DNA of 64,000 nt, taken from the NCBI GenBank assembly GCA_946481315.1, contig CAMLMH010000005.1:152944-216943 (forward strand), given 5' to 3'. Both the position numbers and the translations under genes were made by a program. This document shows positions 1 to 8,132 of the stretch, piece after piece. The DNA is from an uncultured Bacteriovorax sp. (GTDB lineage: Bacteria > Bdellovibrionota > Bacteriovoracia > Bacteriovoracales > Bacteriovoracaceae). Numbering within the stretch: position 1 is the stretch's first letter; each line of letters starts with the position of its first letter. The notes under the pieces were generated by a model. That model did no database searches. It had not been told where the DNA came from and saw only the letters and a program-made list of their open reading frames with translations.

Positions 1-6
1 GTTAAA

Positions 7-720
7 ATGGAACTAATTGGTACTTCACTAGTTAGAATCGATGGTGACAATGACCAGGTCTACAGAATTTCACTTCTATCTGATTTTGGAACAATCGCTC
101 TTTTCAAAAAAATGGGTAAAGGATTTGAAATCATCGAAGCAAAAATCATCTCTGAAAAGAAAGAATCAGAAACTCTTGCTGTTAGCGACGAAGTTGAACT
201 AGTTCTTGAAAGAGCTCTTAATCAGGCAAAGTCACCAAAGCTTCTTACTGGTTCAGATGTTTCTGGTTCAATGACCCTTACTAAGAACTCACTGAACGGT
301 CTTTCTGTTGAATTAAGAAATGCTAACGGTGAAACACAAAATATCGATATCGCTGCTGCTGACCTAATGGACGGTGGAAGCTTTAAAGCTGACGTGGATG
401 GTGAAGAAGTTTCTGGTGTTGTTTTCAACAACGGAAAAGATGGATACAGACTTTCATTCGTAACTGGTCCACTTGCCGGAGCAATGCTTAACTTCGTAAC
501 TAGAGAACAACTTGAGCAGATCGAAGATAAAGCTCTGGAACAAGGTCAGGATGCTTACTTCCAGGAAGAAGAGCAACGTGTAGCTGCTGAAGCTCAAAAC
601 GAAGCAATCGAAGAAAGACAAATCGCTTCGGATGCTCAACCAGAATCATACGAACCAGTAAGAGTCCTGAGTGCTGACGAAATCAAGGAAACTGCTGAAG
701 TTCAAGGTTACTCTTTCTAA
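7..720 (+). CDS. Unrecognised acidic protein, possibly 5'-truncated by the window edge
   Basis: 237-residue reading frame that I do not recognise. The frame stays open through the two codons before the ATG up to base 1, and only six bases precede it, so no ribosome site can be judged and the true start may lie outside the window. There is no signal peptide or membrane segment. The middle (about residues 80-170) looks like mixed beta-strand sequence. From about residue 170 to 210 the protein is rich in Glu, Gln and Ala and is probably helical or coiled coil. Codon choice resembles that of tuf at the other end of the window, suggesting good expression. It is followed by a strong terminator. Confidence 0.6.
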   Translation: MELIGTSLVRIDGDNDQVYRISLLSDFGTIALFKKMGKGFEIIEAKIISEKKESETLAVSDEVELVLERALNQAKSPKLLTGSDVSGSMTLTKNSLNGLSVELRNANGETQNIDIAAADLMDGGSFKADVDGEEVSGVVFNNGKDGYRLSFVTGPLAGAMLNFVTREQLEQIEDKALEQGQDAYFQEEEQRVAAEAQNEAIEERQIASDAQPESYEPVRVLSADEIKETAEVQGYSF

Positions 721-811
721 GGTTCCAGCACACTTTTCTGGGGACAGTGCAAAAAGAATAGAAAATAAGGGTTACGCTTTTTACTACAAAAACCGCCAAC
801 CTTTTCCTAGA

Positions 812-843
812 AAACCCCGCTCATAGAAGCGGGGTTTTTATTT
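812..843. terminator. Bidirectional rho-independent terminator
   Basis: A perfect 10-bp stem (bases 812-821 with 828-837), GC-rich in the centre, has a 6-base loop and T-rich flanks on both strands. It serves the forward gene ending at 720 and the reverse transporter gene, whose stop codon begins at 838 inside the T tract. Confidence 0.85.
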
Positions 844-1731
844 ACCAAACGTAAAAATAAGAAATCCACCAATAAAGAAAAAGAAAGCCACCAGTAGATA
901 AAGACTCGGCCACTTTTTATACCGGAAACATTCAAAAGCAGAAGCAAACATCGGCCCGGTTACGGTCACCGATGAAATGACCGAAAGCTGTCCGCGAGAA
1001 ACAGCGGTTAAATAAAGCATGAGTGAAAAATAAGTTCCCATCAAAGAGCCAAGGACAATTCGAAATTTTTCACCTCGAGTAAGTGGTCGCCAGACAGGAA
1101 AAAATTCAATTTTCTCCCGCGTGAAATACACCAGAAAAAAACCAATGATCGCACCCACACATCTGACAGCATTGACCTGAATAGAATTGATTCCCGGAGT
1201 AGTGTCGAAGCCGTAGCGGGTGAGAAGAATGCCGGCAGCATCGAGAAGGATGGCAATGAGACCAAACATCAGGCCGCGGATTTGCCACGATCCACTTTGT
1301 TTATAGGTTTCAAGACTGATGGTGAAGAGGCAGGCGAGCATGAATGCGACACCCAGAAAAATAATCGGAGAAAACGTTTGATTAAACAGGAAATATCCGC
1401 CGATGCCTAAGAAGAAAGGTTGCAATCCAAAAATCATCAGCATTCTTCCGGCTCCCAGATCTTTCATGGCGTGTAACATGAAAATGTCACCGATCATGAG
1501 TCCAATGCAACCTGAAGTGAGAAAGGCGAGTACGGATTTCAGGTCAGGTTCAATCCAGCTTTTGGTGGCGATGACAGTAATGGAAAAAGCTGCAAGTGCT
1601 ACAAAAGCTTTGAAACTGTTCATCCAAAACGGAGAAATTTTTCTGCTGAATTCTGTGAATATAGTTGAGGCGTAGGCAAAACAAAGTGTTGCGGCGAAAG
1701 CGAAATAAAATGGCGGGATATTTTCGAGCAT
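838..1731 (-). CDS. EamA/DMT-superfamily membrane transporter
   Basis: 297-residue, very hydrophobic protein with about ten predicted membrane helices arranged as two tandem five-helix halves, the usual size and plan of EamA (drug/metabolite transporter) permeases. These inner-membrane proteins usually export amino acids or other small metabolites; the substrate cannot be read from sequence. A Gly-rich helix with the pattern GSLMGTYFSLMLY (about residues 228-240) is typical of the second EamA repeat. No clear Shine-Dalgarno sequence precedes the ATG. The gene stands alone between two terminators, so it is probably monocistronic. Confidence 0.8.
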   Translation of the reverse strand: MLENIPPFYFAFAATLCFAYASTIFTEFSRKISPFWMNSFKAFVALAAFSITVIATKSWIEPDLKSVLAFLTSGCIGLMIGDIFMLHAMKDLGAGRMLMIFGLQPFFLGIGGYFLFNQTFSPIIFLGVAFMLACLFTISLETYKQSGSWQIRGLMFGLIAILLDAAGILLTRYGFDTTPGINSIQVNAVRCVGAIIGFFLVYFTREKIEFFPVWRPLTRGEKFRIVLGSLMGTYFSLMLYLTAVSRGQLSVISSVTVTGPMFASAFECFRYKKWPSLYLLVAFFFFIGGFLIFTFGK

Positions 1732-1746
1732 AATTTGAAAATAAAA

Positions 1747-1766
1747 AAAGGCCCTTGCGGGCCTTT
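1747..1766 (-). terminator. Rho-independent terminator of the acd-etfB-etfA operon
   Basis: An 8-bp perfect stem (1747-1754 with 1759-1766) has a 4-base loop that reads GCAA on the minus strand, followed on that strand by seven T residues. It lies 19 bases beyond the etfA stop codon. Confidence 0.85.
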
Positions 1767-1784
1767 AAGCTTTAATTTTAGAGA

Positions 1785-2747
1785 TTACTTCCCTAGAAGA
1801 TTTTTAAATTCCTGAGTCATTGCCGGAACAACCTGGAAAAGGTCTCCAACAATTCCGTAATCAGCTTTAGTAAAGATCGGAGCATCCGGATCAGAGTTGA
1901 TCGCAACTATAACTTTCGACGTTCTCATTCCCGCTAAGTGCTGAATAGCCCCTGAGATACCGCAAGCAATGTAAAGTGATGGAGCAACTGTTTTACCGGT
2001 TTGTCCAACCTGCATTGCGTGTGGAGCGAATCCAGAATCTACAGCAGCTCGGCTTGCACCAACTGTTGCACCGATGACGTTAGCCAGATCTTCAAGAATT
2101 TTGAAGTTGGCGGCGTCTTTCATCGCTCGTCCTCCAGAGACAATAATATTTGCTTCAGTTAAGTCTAGTTTTTCAGATGTGCCTTTTACGATTTCTTTGA
2201 TGAGTGCCCGGATTTCACCAGCATCAACACTTGCGTCTTTTGCAGCAGCTGGCCCTGAAGTTGGGTTCGCATTCATTCCCAGAGCGTTTGGTCTGACTGT
2301 AACAAAGTGTGGTTTTGGGCCAGTCAGTTCTACTTTTGCAAAACATTTTCCTGCAAATAGTGGTCTTGTACCAGCGAATTTATCGCCTTCCATGATGAAG
2401 TTCGTAACTTCAGAAGCCATACCAGCATCAAACATTGTTGCTACTCTTGGAAGTAAATCTTTACCAAGCGAAGTTGCACCGGCGAAAACGTAATCGTAGT
2501 TTCCGGAAGCAATGAAGCCTTTAAGAGCGTTGGCGTAGCCTTCTGGAGAATAATTATCCAGGTTTGATCCTTTTAAGGAGTGAACGTTAGCTGCTCCGAA
2601 TTTTGCCAGATCTGTGATGGCTTCAGAAGGAATTGTTCCGATAGCAGCAACATCAACCGTGTGACCAGCAAGTTTGCCTAAAATTTCAAGTGTCACACCT
2701 TTAACGTGTGAGCCGTGAAGTTCTGTGAATACTAATATCTTTGCCAT
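1785..2747 (-). CDS. etfA: Electron transfer flavoprotein alpha subunit
   Basis: 320-residue EtfA. With EtfB it forms the FAD-containing dimer that takes electrons from acyl-CoA dehydrogenases and passes them to ETF:quinone oxidoreductase. The N-terminal half is the divergent ETF domain. The C-terminal FAD-binding domain (about 190-318) carries the family pattern GGRAMKD, then GASRAAVDSGF, then QVGQTGKTVAPSLYIACGIS, and IAINSDPDAPIF-like sequence near the end (here VAINSDPDAPIF). It is third in a minus-strand operon after the dehydrogenase and etfB, 32 bases beyond etfB, and is followed by a terminator. Confidence 0.97.
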   Translation of the reverse strand: MAKILVFTELHGSHVKGVTLEILGKLAGHTVDVAAIGTIPSEAITDLAKFGAANVHSLKGSNLDNYSPEGYANALKGFIASGNYDYVFAGATSLGKDLLPRVATMFDAGMASEVTNFIMEGDKFAGTRPLFAGKCFAKVELTGPKPHFVTVRPNALGMNANPTSGPAAAKDASVDAGEIRALIKEIVKGTSEKLDLTEANIIVSGGRAMKDAANFKILEDLANVIGATVGASRAAVDSGFAPHAMQVGQTGKTVAPSLYIACGISGAIQHLAGMRTSKVIVAINSDPDAPIFTKADYGIVGDLFQVVPAMTQEFKNLLGK

Positions 2748-2779
2748 AATTTCCTCTTCTAATTTTGATTCGTTTTTAA

Positions 2780-3568
2780 TTAGATAACTTTTGCTTCTGT
2801 TCTGAGAAGACCAACAACTTCTTTTACAACTCCTGGCATTTTGCCAGCGTCAGTTGCATCGAATTTTTTTCCGGCTGGTTTCTCCGGAGGAAGTTTGAAT
2901 TCAGAGTATTTAACACGCTTGTCTGCGTCGCTTACGCCTACGTCCGCCAGACTTAGGGTTGTAAGTGGTTTTTTCTTTGCTTTCATGATTCCCGGAAGAG
3001 AAGCATAGCGAGGAGTGTTCAGGCCTTTGTTACAGGCGATCATCGCCGGAAGTTTTACGCCGTAAACTTCCAGTGCTCCACCTTCAACTTCACGTTTAAC
3101 AACAGCTTCAGATCCAGCACCTTCGTAACCAACTACTACAGAAACTGAAGGGATGTTCAGCATCGTTGCGAGAATTTGCGGAACTTGTAGACAGTCGTCA
3201 TCAATTGCTTGTTTTCCGGCAAGAATAAGATCAGGGTTTTTACCTGATTTAGCAATCGCGCCCTTTAGAGCTTTTGCGATCATGTATGAATCAAGATTAT
3301 CTGGAGCTTCAACCAGGAATGCTTCATCAGCTCCCATGGCCATAGCTGTTCTTAGAGCTTCAGTGTCTTTTGTTGATCCTACTCGTACAACTGTTACAGT
3401 TGAGCCGGAGTTTGCAGCTTGAATCAAAAGAGCTTGCTCGACAGCAAATTCATCATAAGGGTTCATAATCCATTTAATACCGTTCGTTTCAATGAAAGAT
3501 CCGTCTCCGGTTGGAGTTATCTTTGTTTCAGTGTCTGGAACTTGTTTCACACATACAAAAATGTTCAT
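2780..3568 (-). CDS. etfB: Electron transfer flavoprotein beta subunit
   Basis: 262-residue EtfB, the AMP-binding partner of EtfA. It starts with the family hallmark MNIFVCVKQVPDTETKI and contains MNPYDEFAVEQAL, the EtfB signature region around residues 36-48. Also present are AGKQAIDDDCLQVPQILA (about 117-134) and CNKGLNTPRYASLPGIMKAKKKP, the recognition-loop region that contacts the dehydrogenase. It sits between the acyl-CoA dehydrogenase gene (18-base gap) and etfA in one minus-strand operon, which supports joint use in fatty-acid or amino-acid acyl-CoA oxidation. Confidence 0.97.
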   Translation of the reverse strand: MNIFVCVKQVPDTETKITPTGDGSFIETNGIKWIMNPYDEFAVEQALLIQAANSGSTVTVVRVGSTKDTEALRTAMAMGADEAFLVEAPDNLDSYMIAKALKGAIAKSGKNPDLILAGKQAIDDDCLQVPQILATMLNIPSVSVVVGYEGAGSEAVVKREVEGGALEVYGVKLPAMIACNKGLNTPRYASLPGIMKAKKKPLTTLSLADVGVSDADKRVKYSEFKLPPEKPAGKKFDATDAGKMPGVVKEVVGLLRTEAKVI

Positions 3569-3586
3569 ATTGAGATCTCCTAGTAA

Positions 3587-4726
3587 TTATCGTGTAAAAA
3601 TTTCTTTTGCGATGACTAACCTTTGAATTTGAGACGTGCCTTCGTATATCTGAATGAGTTTCGCGTCTCTCATGATTTTTTCGACAGGGTATTCTTTCGA
3701 GTACCCATAACCACCATAAATTTGTACTGCATCCGTCGCTATTTGCATACAAGAATCAGCCGCCATTGCCTTGGAGAAAGAGGCAATCTGTGTATTGGGT
3801 AATCCGTTATCTAGTAGCCAAGCAGCCTTGTGAACCAATAGACGGGAAGCTTCAATCTTCATCGCCATATCAGCAATCATAAATTGAATTGCTTGATGAT
3901 TAGCGATTGGAACATTGAATTGCACTCTTTCCTTTGCATACTTCACAGCATGATCAAAAGCACATTGAGCTCCACCCACCGCGGATGAGGCAACCATGGG
4001 GCGGGAGTGATCGAGGGTTTTCATGGCAATTTTCCAGCCTTGATTCATTCCCCCGATGACGTTGGCCTTAGGAACGCGTACGTTGTTGAAAGTAACAGCC
4101 CGTGTGTCAGAGCAGCGGTGTCCCATCTTGTCTTCTTTTTTTCCAATTTCAATTCCCGGCGTGCCCTTTTCTACAACAATGGCAGTGATGCCTTTGTGCT
4201 TGAGTGCGGCGTCGGTAGTCGCATAGATCACAAATAAATCGGCGTATCCGGCGTTAGTGATCCACATTTTATTTCCGTTAATAACAACATCGTTTCCGTC
4301 TTCTTTGACAGTTGTTTTAATACCACCGGCGTCAGACCCATTAGCAGGTTCCGTTAAACAGAATGCGGCAATTTTATAACTTTCGGTGAAAGGAGTGAGG
4401 AAGCGTTTCTTTTGCTCGTCATTGCCACCGATCACAATGGGAAGTAGGGCAAGGTCATTGGCCATAATTGCAGTGTTCATTCCCATGCAGCCGTAAGCGA
4501 GTGCTTCGGTGATTAACATCGAATCGACTGCCGAAAATCCGTTTCCTCCATACTCAGTGGGTATACAGGTATTGACCAGACCGAGTTCCCAGGCCTTAGT
4601 TAAAATTTCCATCGGCATCTGAGCTTTCTCATCATACTCAGCTGCTTTGGGCATCATTTCATTTCGGGCAAATTTCATGGCGAGATCTTTGATCTCAAGC
4701 TGATCGCTGGTGAGATTGAATTCCAT
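3587..4726 (-). CDS. Acyl-CoA dehydrogenase (short-chain/butyryl-CoA type)
   Basis: 379-residue FAD-dependent acyl-CoA dehydrogenase that introduces the alpha-beta double bond into acyl-CoA and hands electrons to ETF. ACAD signature 1 appears as CLTEPANGSD at residues 123-132. The second signature is near the C terminus (YGGYGYSKEYPVEKIMRDAK), and the catalytic base is the Glu in IYEGTSQIQ at about residue 362. The length and Glu position are typical of short-chain or butyryl-CoA dehydrogenases; exact chain-length specificity is not determinable here. It is first in the operon with etfB and etfA and has its own upstream promoter. Confidence 0.93.
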   Translation of the reverse strand: MEFNLTSDQLEIKDLAMKFARNEMMPKAAEYDEKAQMPMEILTKAWELGLVNTCIPTEYGGNGFSAVDSMLITEALAYGCMGMNTAIMANDLALLPIVIGGNDEQKKRFLTPFTESYKIAAFCLTEPANGSDAGGIKTTVKEDGNDVVINGNKMWITNAGYADLFVIYATTDAALKHKGITAIVVEKGTPGIEIGKKEDKMGHRCSDTRAVTFNNVRVPKANVIGGMNQGWKIAMKTLDHSRPMVASSAVGGAQCAFDHAVKYAKERVQFNVPIANHQAIQFMIADMAMKIEASRLLVHKAAWLLDNGLPNTQIASFSKAMAADSCMQIATDAVQIYGGYGYSKEYPVEKIMRDAKLIQIYEGTSQIQRLVIAKEIFTR

Positions 4727-4766
4727 GTGAAAGTCCTTTTTCTTACGGAAGTTTTTGAATGCCTAA

Positions 4767-4794
4767 ATTATAGCCTGAGTACGAATAGAAGCAA
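4767..4794 (-). promoter_or_regulatory. Sigma-70-type promoter of the acd-etfB-etfA operon
   Basis: On the minus strand a TTGCTT -35 box (4789-4794) is followed after 16 bases by a perfect TATAAT -10 box (4767-4772), about 40 bases before the acyl-CoA dehydrogenase start. The -35 box abuts the folK stop codon, so the operon can be transcribed independently of folK. Confidence 0.6.
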
Positions 4795-5262
4795 TCAAGA
4801 AAGCGGTATTGGTTTGGCGCTGTTGTCGAAATGCTCTGGAAAGGAAAAATGTTTTTGCAATTCGGGAAATCCTGGAAGTTCAGAGAGAGGCAGGACAACG
4901 AAGCTGCGTTCAAATAAGCGCGGGTGAGGAAGTGTTAAAACTGGCGTCTCCATTTTTAATGAGTCCCAGAACAATAAATCCAGATCGATAGCTCGCGGAC
5001 CTTTGGGAATGTCCCTGTTGCGTCCCAATTGTTTTTCAATTTGCAGTAATCGTTGCATAACTTCTTCAGGTGTCATGTTCGGATTTGTGAATTCCAATAC
5101 CTGATTATAAAAGTCGGGTTGTTGAAGATAATCTACGGCTGCGCTCTCATATATCCGGGATTCAGCAACAAGTGTAAATGTCTGCGCCAGGATTCTGCTG
5201 GCATCCTGAAGATTGGCCAGACGGTTTCCCATGTTTGTACCGGTGGCAATGAAAATAGACAT
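4795..5262 (-). CDS. folK: 2-amino-4-hydroxy-6-hydroxymethyldihydropteridine diphosphokinase
   Basis: 155-residue HPPK, which pyrophosphorylates 6-hydroxymethyl-7,8-dihydropterin using ATP in folate synthesis. It begins with the family pattern ATGTNMGNR and carries the HPPK signature KGPRAIDLDLLFWD (about residues 87-100) and LPHPRLFERSFVVLPLSEL near the C terminus. Length matches the E. coli enzyme. The start codon is one base from the stop of an upstream small lipoprotein gene, so it is probably co-transcribed and coupled. Other folate synthesis genes are not adjacent. Confidence 0.95.
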   Translation of the reverse strand: MSIFIATGTNMGNRLANLQDASRILAQTFTLVAESRIYESAAVDYLQQPDFYNQVLEFTNPNMTPEEVMQRLLQIEKQLGRNRDIPKGPRAIDLDLLFWDSLKMETPVLTLPHPRLFERSFVVLPLSELPGFPELQKHFSFPEHFDNSAKPIPLS

Positions 5263-5263
5263 A

Positions 5264-5449
5264 TTAATTCTTAGGAGCGGGAGAAACTGGCTGATTAGGA
5301 TCTTTATTTACGAGTGGATCAGGTTCTACGGTGTATTGTTTAACGTATGATTCGACAATCGTATCCGGAAAACGCCTAGGAGGAGCTTTGACTCCGCAAG
5401 CACTGATGAGTGATGAACAAATCAGAATAAAAAAGAGATTAGAATTCAA
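5264..5449 (-). CDS. Small lipoprotein of unknown function
   Basis: 61-residue protein with a short signal peptide and lipobox ISAC, placing the lipidated Cys at residue 18. The mature part begins GVKAPPRRFPDT and is Pro-rich to the end. The Cys-Gly-x-Lys-x-Pro-Pro start resembles the LptM (YifL) family of short outer-membrane lipoproteins that assist the LPS export machinery, but that match is only suggestive. Its start overlaps the 3' end of the upstream outer-membrane protein gene by 11 bases and its stop abuts folK, which indicates one transcript. Confidence 0.7.
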   Translation of the reverse strand: MNSNLFFILICSSLISACGVKAPPRRFPDTIVESYVKQYTVEPDPLVNKDPNQPVSPAPKN

Positions 5450-6455
5450 GTGTTAAACCGCCGCTAATAATGTCTGTACCCAAATCCGCTCTTACGAACC
5501 AGCCGGGAACAATTCTTTTTAAAACACTGACACCAAAAACAACAGTACTTTTTTTAAGATCTTCAACCATTTCGAGTTCCTGATCCAATTCTACCTGTGT
5601 TTTGGTTTCGCCTTCAGCAACTTCACCTGCACCCGGTGATTGTACCTGCATGACCTGGTAGCCAACGTAAGGCATGATATAACTGTAAAAAGGCGCTTCA
5701 AAAGTAAGTTTAACCCTGCTCATGATATTAAGCAGGCGAGTGTCAATTCCAGTTGATGGATAATCAGTAATAGTATTTGTTCCAAAACCAAGTTCCACCC
5801 AGAAATTGTCAGCAATCTGATAACCCCAGGAACCGTTTAGCTGACTATAATTACTTGAAGCGCCATCAACATCTTTTGCCCGAATCATACCAACACCTAA
5901 GGCGAGCAGATTATCAGTCTTAATTTTACGAGCATTATTTTCTTCCAATGAAAGGTCATCCTCATCCAGTGTGGTTGAGTTATAGAGATCTTCTTCGTCC
6001 TGAACTTTAGACTGAGTCTTTTCACCTTCCGCTTCAGCTGGAGGAGCGTTTTCTTTATTCACGTAGTAACTATCGTCGCCCTTAAGAACCAGAACTTCTT
6101 TGTTAACACCCAACTGCTTCCACAATGCGAGGTTGTAAATTTTTACGATTTTTATACCCGAAAGATTTTGTTCATTAGTTTTTGCAACCAGAGCGCGGCA
6201 AACAAGTTTGTTATTTAACAGAAGCGAGATAAAGTCGCCCTTAGAAAAAGTGCGATTTTCATTTGTGAGGATGAAAATTTTTTTAGAGGGTGAAATTGTC
6301 TTGATTGTTTCGGAGACCAAATTAGGAGCATTTTCCGTGCGTCCAGTTTCCAGTCTTTCCTCTTCTTCAATATCGTCCAGTACATTTTGAGTATAACCAG
6401 GTGTTGCCAACAGTAGTAGACTAATTAAGAAGGTTATTGTGAAGATAGAGCGCAT
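5439..6455 (-). CDS. Predicted outer-membrane beta-barrel protein
   Basis: 338-residue exported protein. I start at 6455 because the protein then begins with a clean signal peptide (MRSIFTITFLISLLLLATPGYTQ). A longer reading frame to 6578 would overlap the divergent LysM gene. Residues about 25-115 form a mixed region that may be a small beta domain, followed by an acidic linker with many Glu and Asp. The C-terminal 170 residues alternate hydrophobic and polar residues and end in Phe (LTLEF), as expected of a barrel inserted by the BAM complex. The specific function is unknown. It is followed by an overlapping lipoprotein gene and folK. Confidence 0.7.
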   Translation of the reverse strand: MRSIFTITFLISLLLLATPGYTQNVLDDIEEEERLETGRTENAPNLVSETIKTISPSKKIFILTNENRTFSKGDFISLLLNNKLVCRALVAKTNEQNLSGIKIVKIYNLALWKQLGVNKEVLVLKGDDSYYVNKENAPPAEAEGEKTQSKVQDEEDLYNSTTLDEDDLSLEENNARKIKTDNLLALGVGMIRAKDVDGASSNYSQLNGSWGYQIADNFWVELGFGTNTITDYPSTGIDTRLLNIMSRVKLTFEAPFYSYIMPYVGYQVMQVQSPGAGEVAEGETKTQVELDQELEMVEDLKKSTVVFGVSVLKRIVPGWFVRADLGTDIISGGLTLEF

Positions 6456-6576
6456 AAAGTAATTGTAAAAGTTAGCATTAAAAGGCGCAATCACATTTAT
6501 CCTAGAAAATAATTCCACTTTAGACTCATATCCGCCGCAAATTATCCGATAGGGAATAGAAAGGGGACGAAAAATC

Positions 6577-7302
6577 ATGACTAAGATAACTACATCCTTA
6601 CTACTGATATTACTTCTATCTGGCTGCAGCTTTCCTTCAGCACAAAAAGATGAGCCAGGAGTGCGGGCAGATGATCTGGAGTTTGCAGTTGATACTTTAG
6701 AGTCTCCGGAGACAACTACCGGAATGGATCCAATTCAGGTTGCTCCTGAGCAGATTGCCGAAACGAAAATTCCCGACGAATTTCAAGCTCCTCCAATAGA
6801 AGAAACGGCCATGGTGGCCCCTGCTGAACCAACATATGAGGAGTTTAAAGCGCCGGAAGAAATTACAATAACTCCTGATCCTTCTCCGGCAGCAATGGCT
6901 TCAAATCGAGATATTGCAATGTCAGGCGATTATGAATATTACGAAGTTCAAAAGGGCGACACACTCATGATGGTCGCTTTCAAAATTTATGGTGATTACC
7001 GTAAATGGAAAGAACTCACTGAGTGGAACAAAGAACAATTAAAACAAAAGATCAGTGCCGGAATGAAGCTTCGCTATTATGTACCTGAGCAACGCATAGC
7101 CTGGGTTCCAAGTGGTCTGCCTTACCTGGTTAAAACTGGTGACACATTACAGATTATTTCAATGGATAAATATGGTACGACAAGGAAGTGGAAGTCAATT
7201 TATGAGAATAACCGTCCACTTATTCGCAATCCGGATTTAATATTTGCCGGTTTCACTCTTTATTACCAGCCGACACGTGATCTTGCTTCTCAGCCAAGAT
7301 AG
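6577..7302 (+). CDS. Lipoprotein with two LysM domains
   Basis: 241-residue lipoprotein with lipobox LSGC (lipidated Cys17). A long Pro/Glu-rich linker spans about residues 20-115. It is followed by two LysM peptidoglycan-binding domains at about 120-170 (starting YYEVQKGDTLMMVAFKIYGD) and 183-235 (YLVKTGDTLQIISMDKYG). Both contain the KxGDTL motif and a matching RKWK segment, suggesting an internal duplication. It is probably anchored in the outer membrane and bound to the cell wall. It is transcribed divergently from the barrel-protein gene across 121 bases and is closed by its own terminator. Confidence 0.85.
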   Translation: MTKITTSLLLILLLSGCSFPSAQKDEPGVRADDLEFAVDTLESPETTTGMDPIQVAPEQIAETKIPDEFQAPPIEETAMVAPAEPTYEEFKAPEEITITPDPSPAAMASNRDIAMSGDYEYYEVQKGDTLMMVAFKIYGDYRKWKELTEWNKEQLKQKISAGMKLRYYVPEQRIAWVPSGLPYLVKTGDTLQIISMDKYGTTRKWKSIYENNRPLIRNPDLIFAGFTLYYQPTRDLASQPR

Positions 7303-7328
7303 TCTATAATCGATATAACAATATTTTA

Positions 7329-7358
7329 AAGCCCTTCTTTGAAGGGCTTCTTTGTTTT
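7329..7358 (+). terminator. Rho-independent terminator after the LysM lipoprotein gene
   Basis: A 9-bp perfect stem (7329-7337 with 7341-7349) has a 3-base loop followed by CTTTGTTTT. The next gene starts immediately after it at 7359, so that gene must be read from readthrough or from a promoter overlapping the terminator. Confidence 0.75.
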
Positions 7359-8132
7359 ATGAATAGATTATTAATCTTATTGGCCCTATTTTTTTTCTCA
7401 TCTTGCGCGAGTAAAAAACCCGTGATGATCGATACATCTGATTTGAGCCAGGTAGAAAAAGAAGATTATGCCGACCACCTTGCATCAATCGGAAGAACGT
7501 ATTTGAACAGTGAGCAGGTTTATACAGTTGCACTACGGACTGAAAGTATAAATTTCCTCGAAGCCGTGTATGAGCGATTAATTTCAAACAATCAAATTCT
7601 CTTAAATGAGGCAGTTTCGAAGCCACAGTTCTTTTTCATCAAACACAAATCACCTTTTATTTTTTCGCTGCCAAATGGGCAATTCTTTTTTTCTACTGCA
7701 CTGATGGATCGTTATTTGAAAAGTGAAGCCCTGTTCATAGCTGCTTTCGCTGCGGAAGTGCTGAAGAGTTCCCGAATAATTTATGAAAAAAATCTTCTCA
7801 TACCGCTGGGTTTTATTAGTACTGAAAAAATGATTCAGTTGACTAGACTAAAGCCGGAAACCCGTTATCAAATCAATGAATGGGTCTATTATATGCTAAA
7901 GCGATCGGGCTACGATGCTTCTGCCTATCTCAACTGGATACAAGTCCAGAATCGTAACACGTTGGATTTTTCTCTTTTTTTGGGAGATGCATTGGGTATT
8001 TCAAAGGAAGAACACTTATTTAAAAACTTTATGACCAAACGGGGCATCAGCGGAGTAGAGAAAAAAATCACTGAAGCAAATTCCTCGAAAGTCTTTTACA
8101 GATTATTGAACAATGTAGCGGGTAAAGAATGA
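7359..8132 (+). CDS. M48-peptidase-like lipoprotein lacking the zinc motif (pseudoprotease)
   Basis: 257-residue lipoprotein (signal peptide, lipobox FSSC, Cys16). Residues about 95-140 follow the M48 metalloprotease layout: a strand, then a SLPNGQFFFSTALMDRYL segment like the family's LPGGYVFVTRGLL, then AAFAAEVLKS where active members have AVLAHEIGHV. The Glu (133) is kept, but both zinc-binding His are replaced by Ala132 and Lys136, so proteolysis is not expected. The assignment rests on my reading of the pattern and needs a profile search. The gene overlaps the AmgK-like kinase gene by 4 bases (ATGA), implying a role linked to cell-wall sugar recycling or envelope surveillance. Confidence 0.6.
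   Translation: MNRLLILLALFFFSSCASKKPVMIDTSDLSQVEKEDYADHLASIGRTYLNSEQVYTVALRTESINFLEAVYERLISNNQILLNEAVSKPQFFFIKHKSPFIFSLPNGQFFFSTALMDRYLKSEALFIAAFAAEVLKSSRIIYEKNLLIPLGFISTEKMIQLTRLKPETRYQINEWVYYMLKRSGYDASAYLNWIQVQNRNTLDFSLFLGDALGISKEEHLFKNFMTKRGISGVEKKITEANSSKVFYRLLNNVAGKE

Noticed and set aside
2074..2493. 139-codon frame antisense to etfA
   Set aside because: It lies wholly inside a firmly identified gene, has no start signal and shows the Ser/Ala/Pro composition typical of antisense shadow frames.
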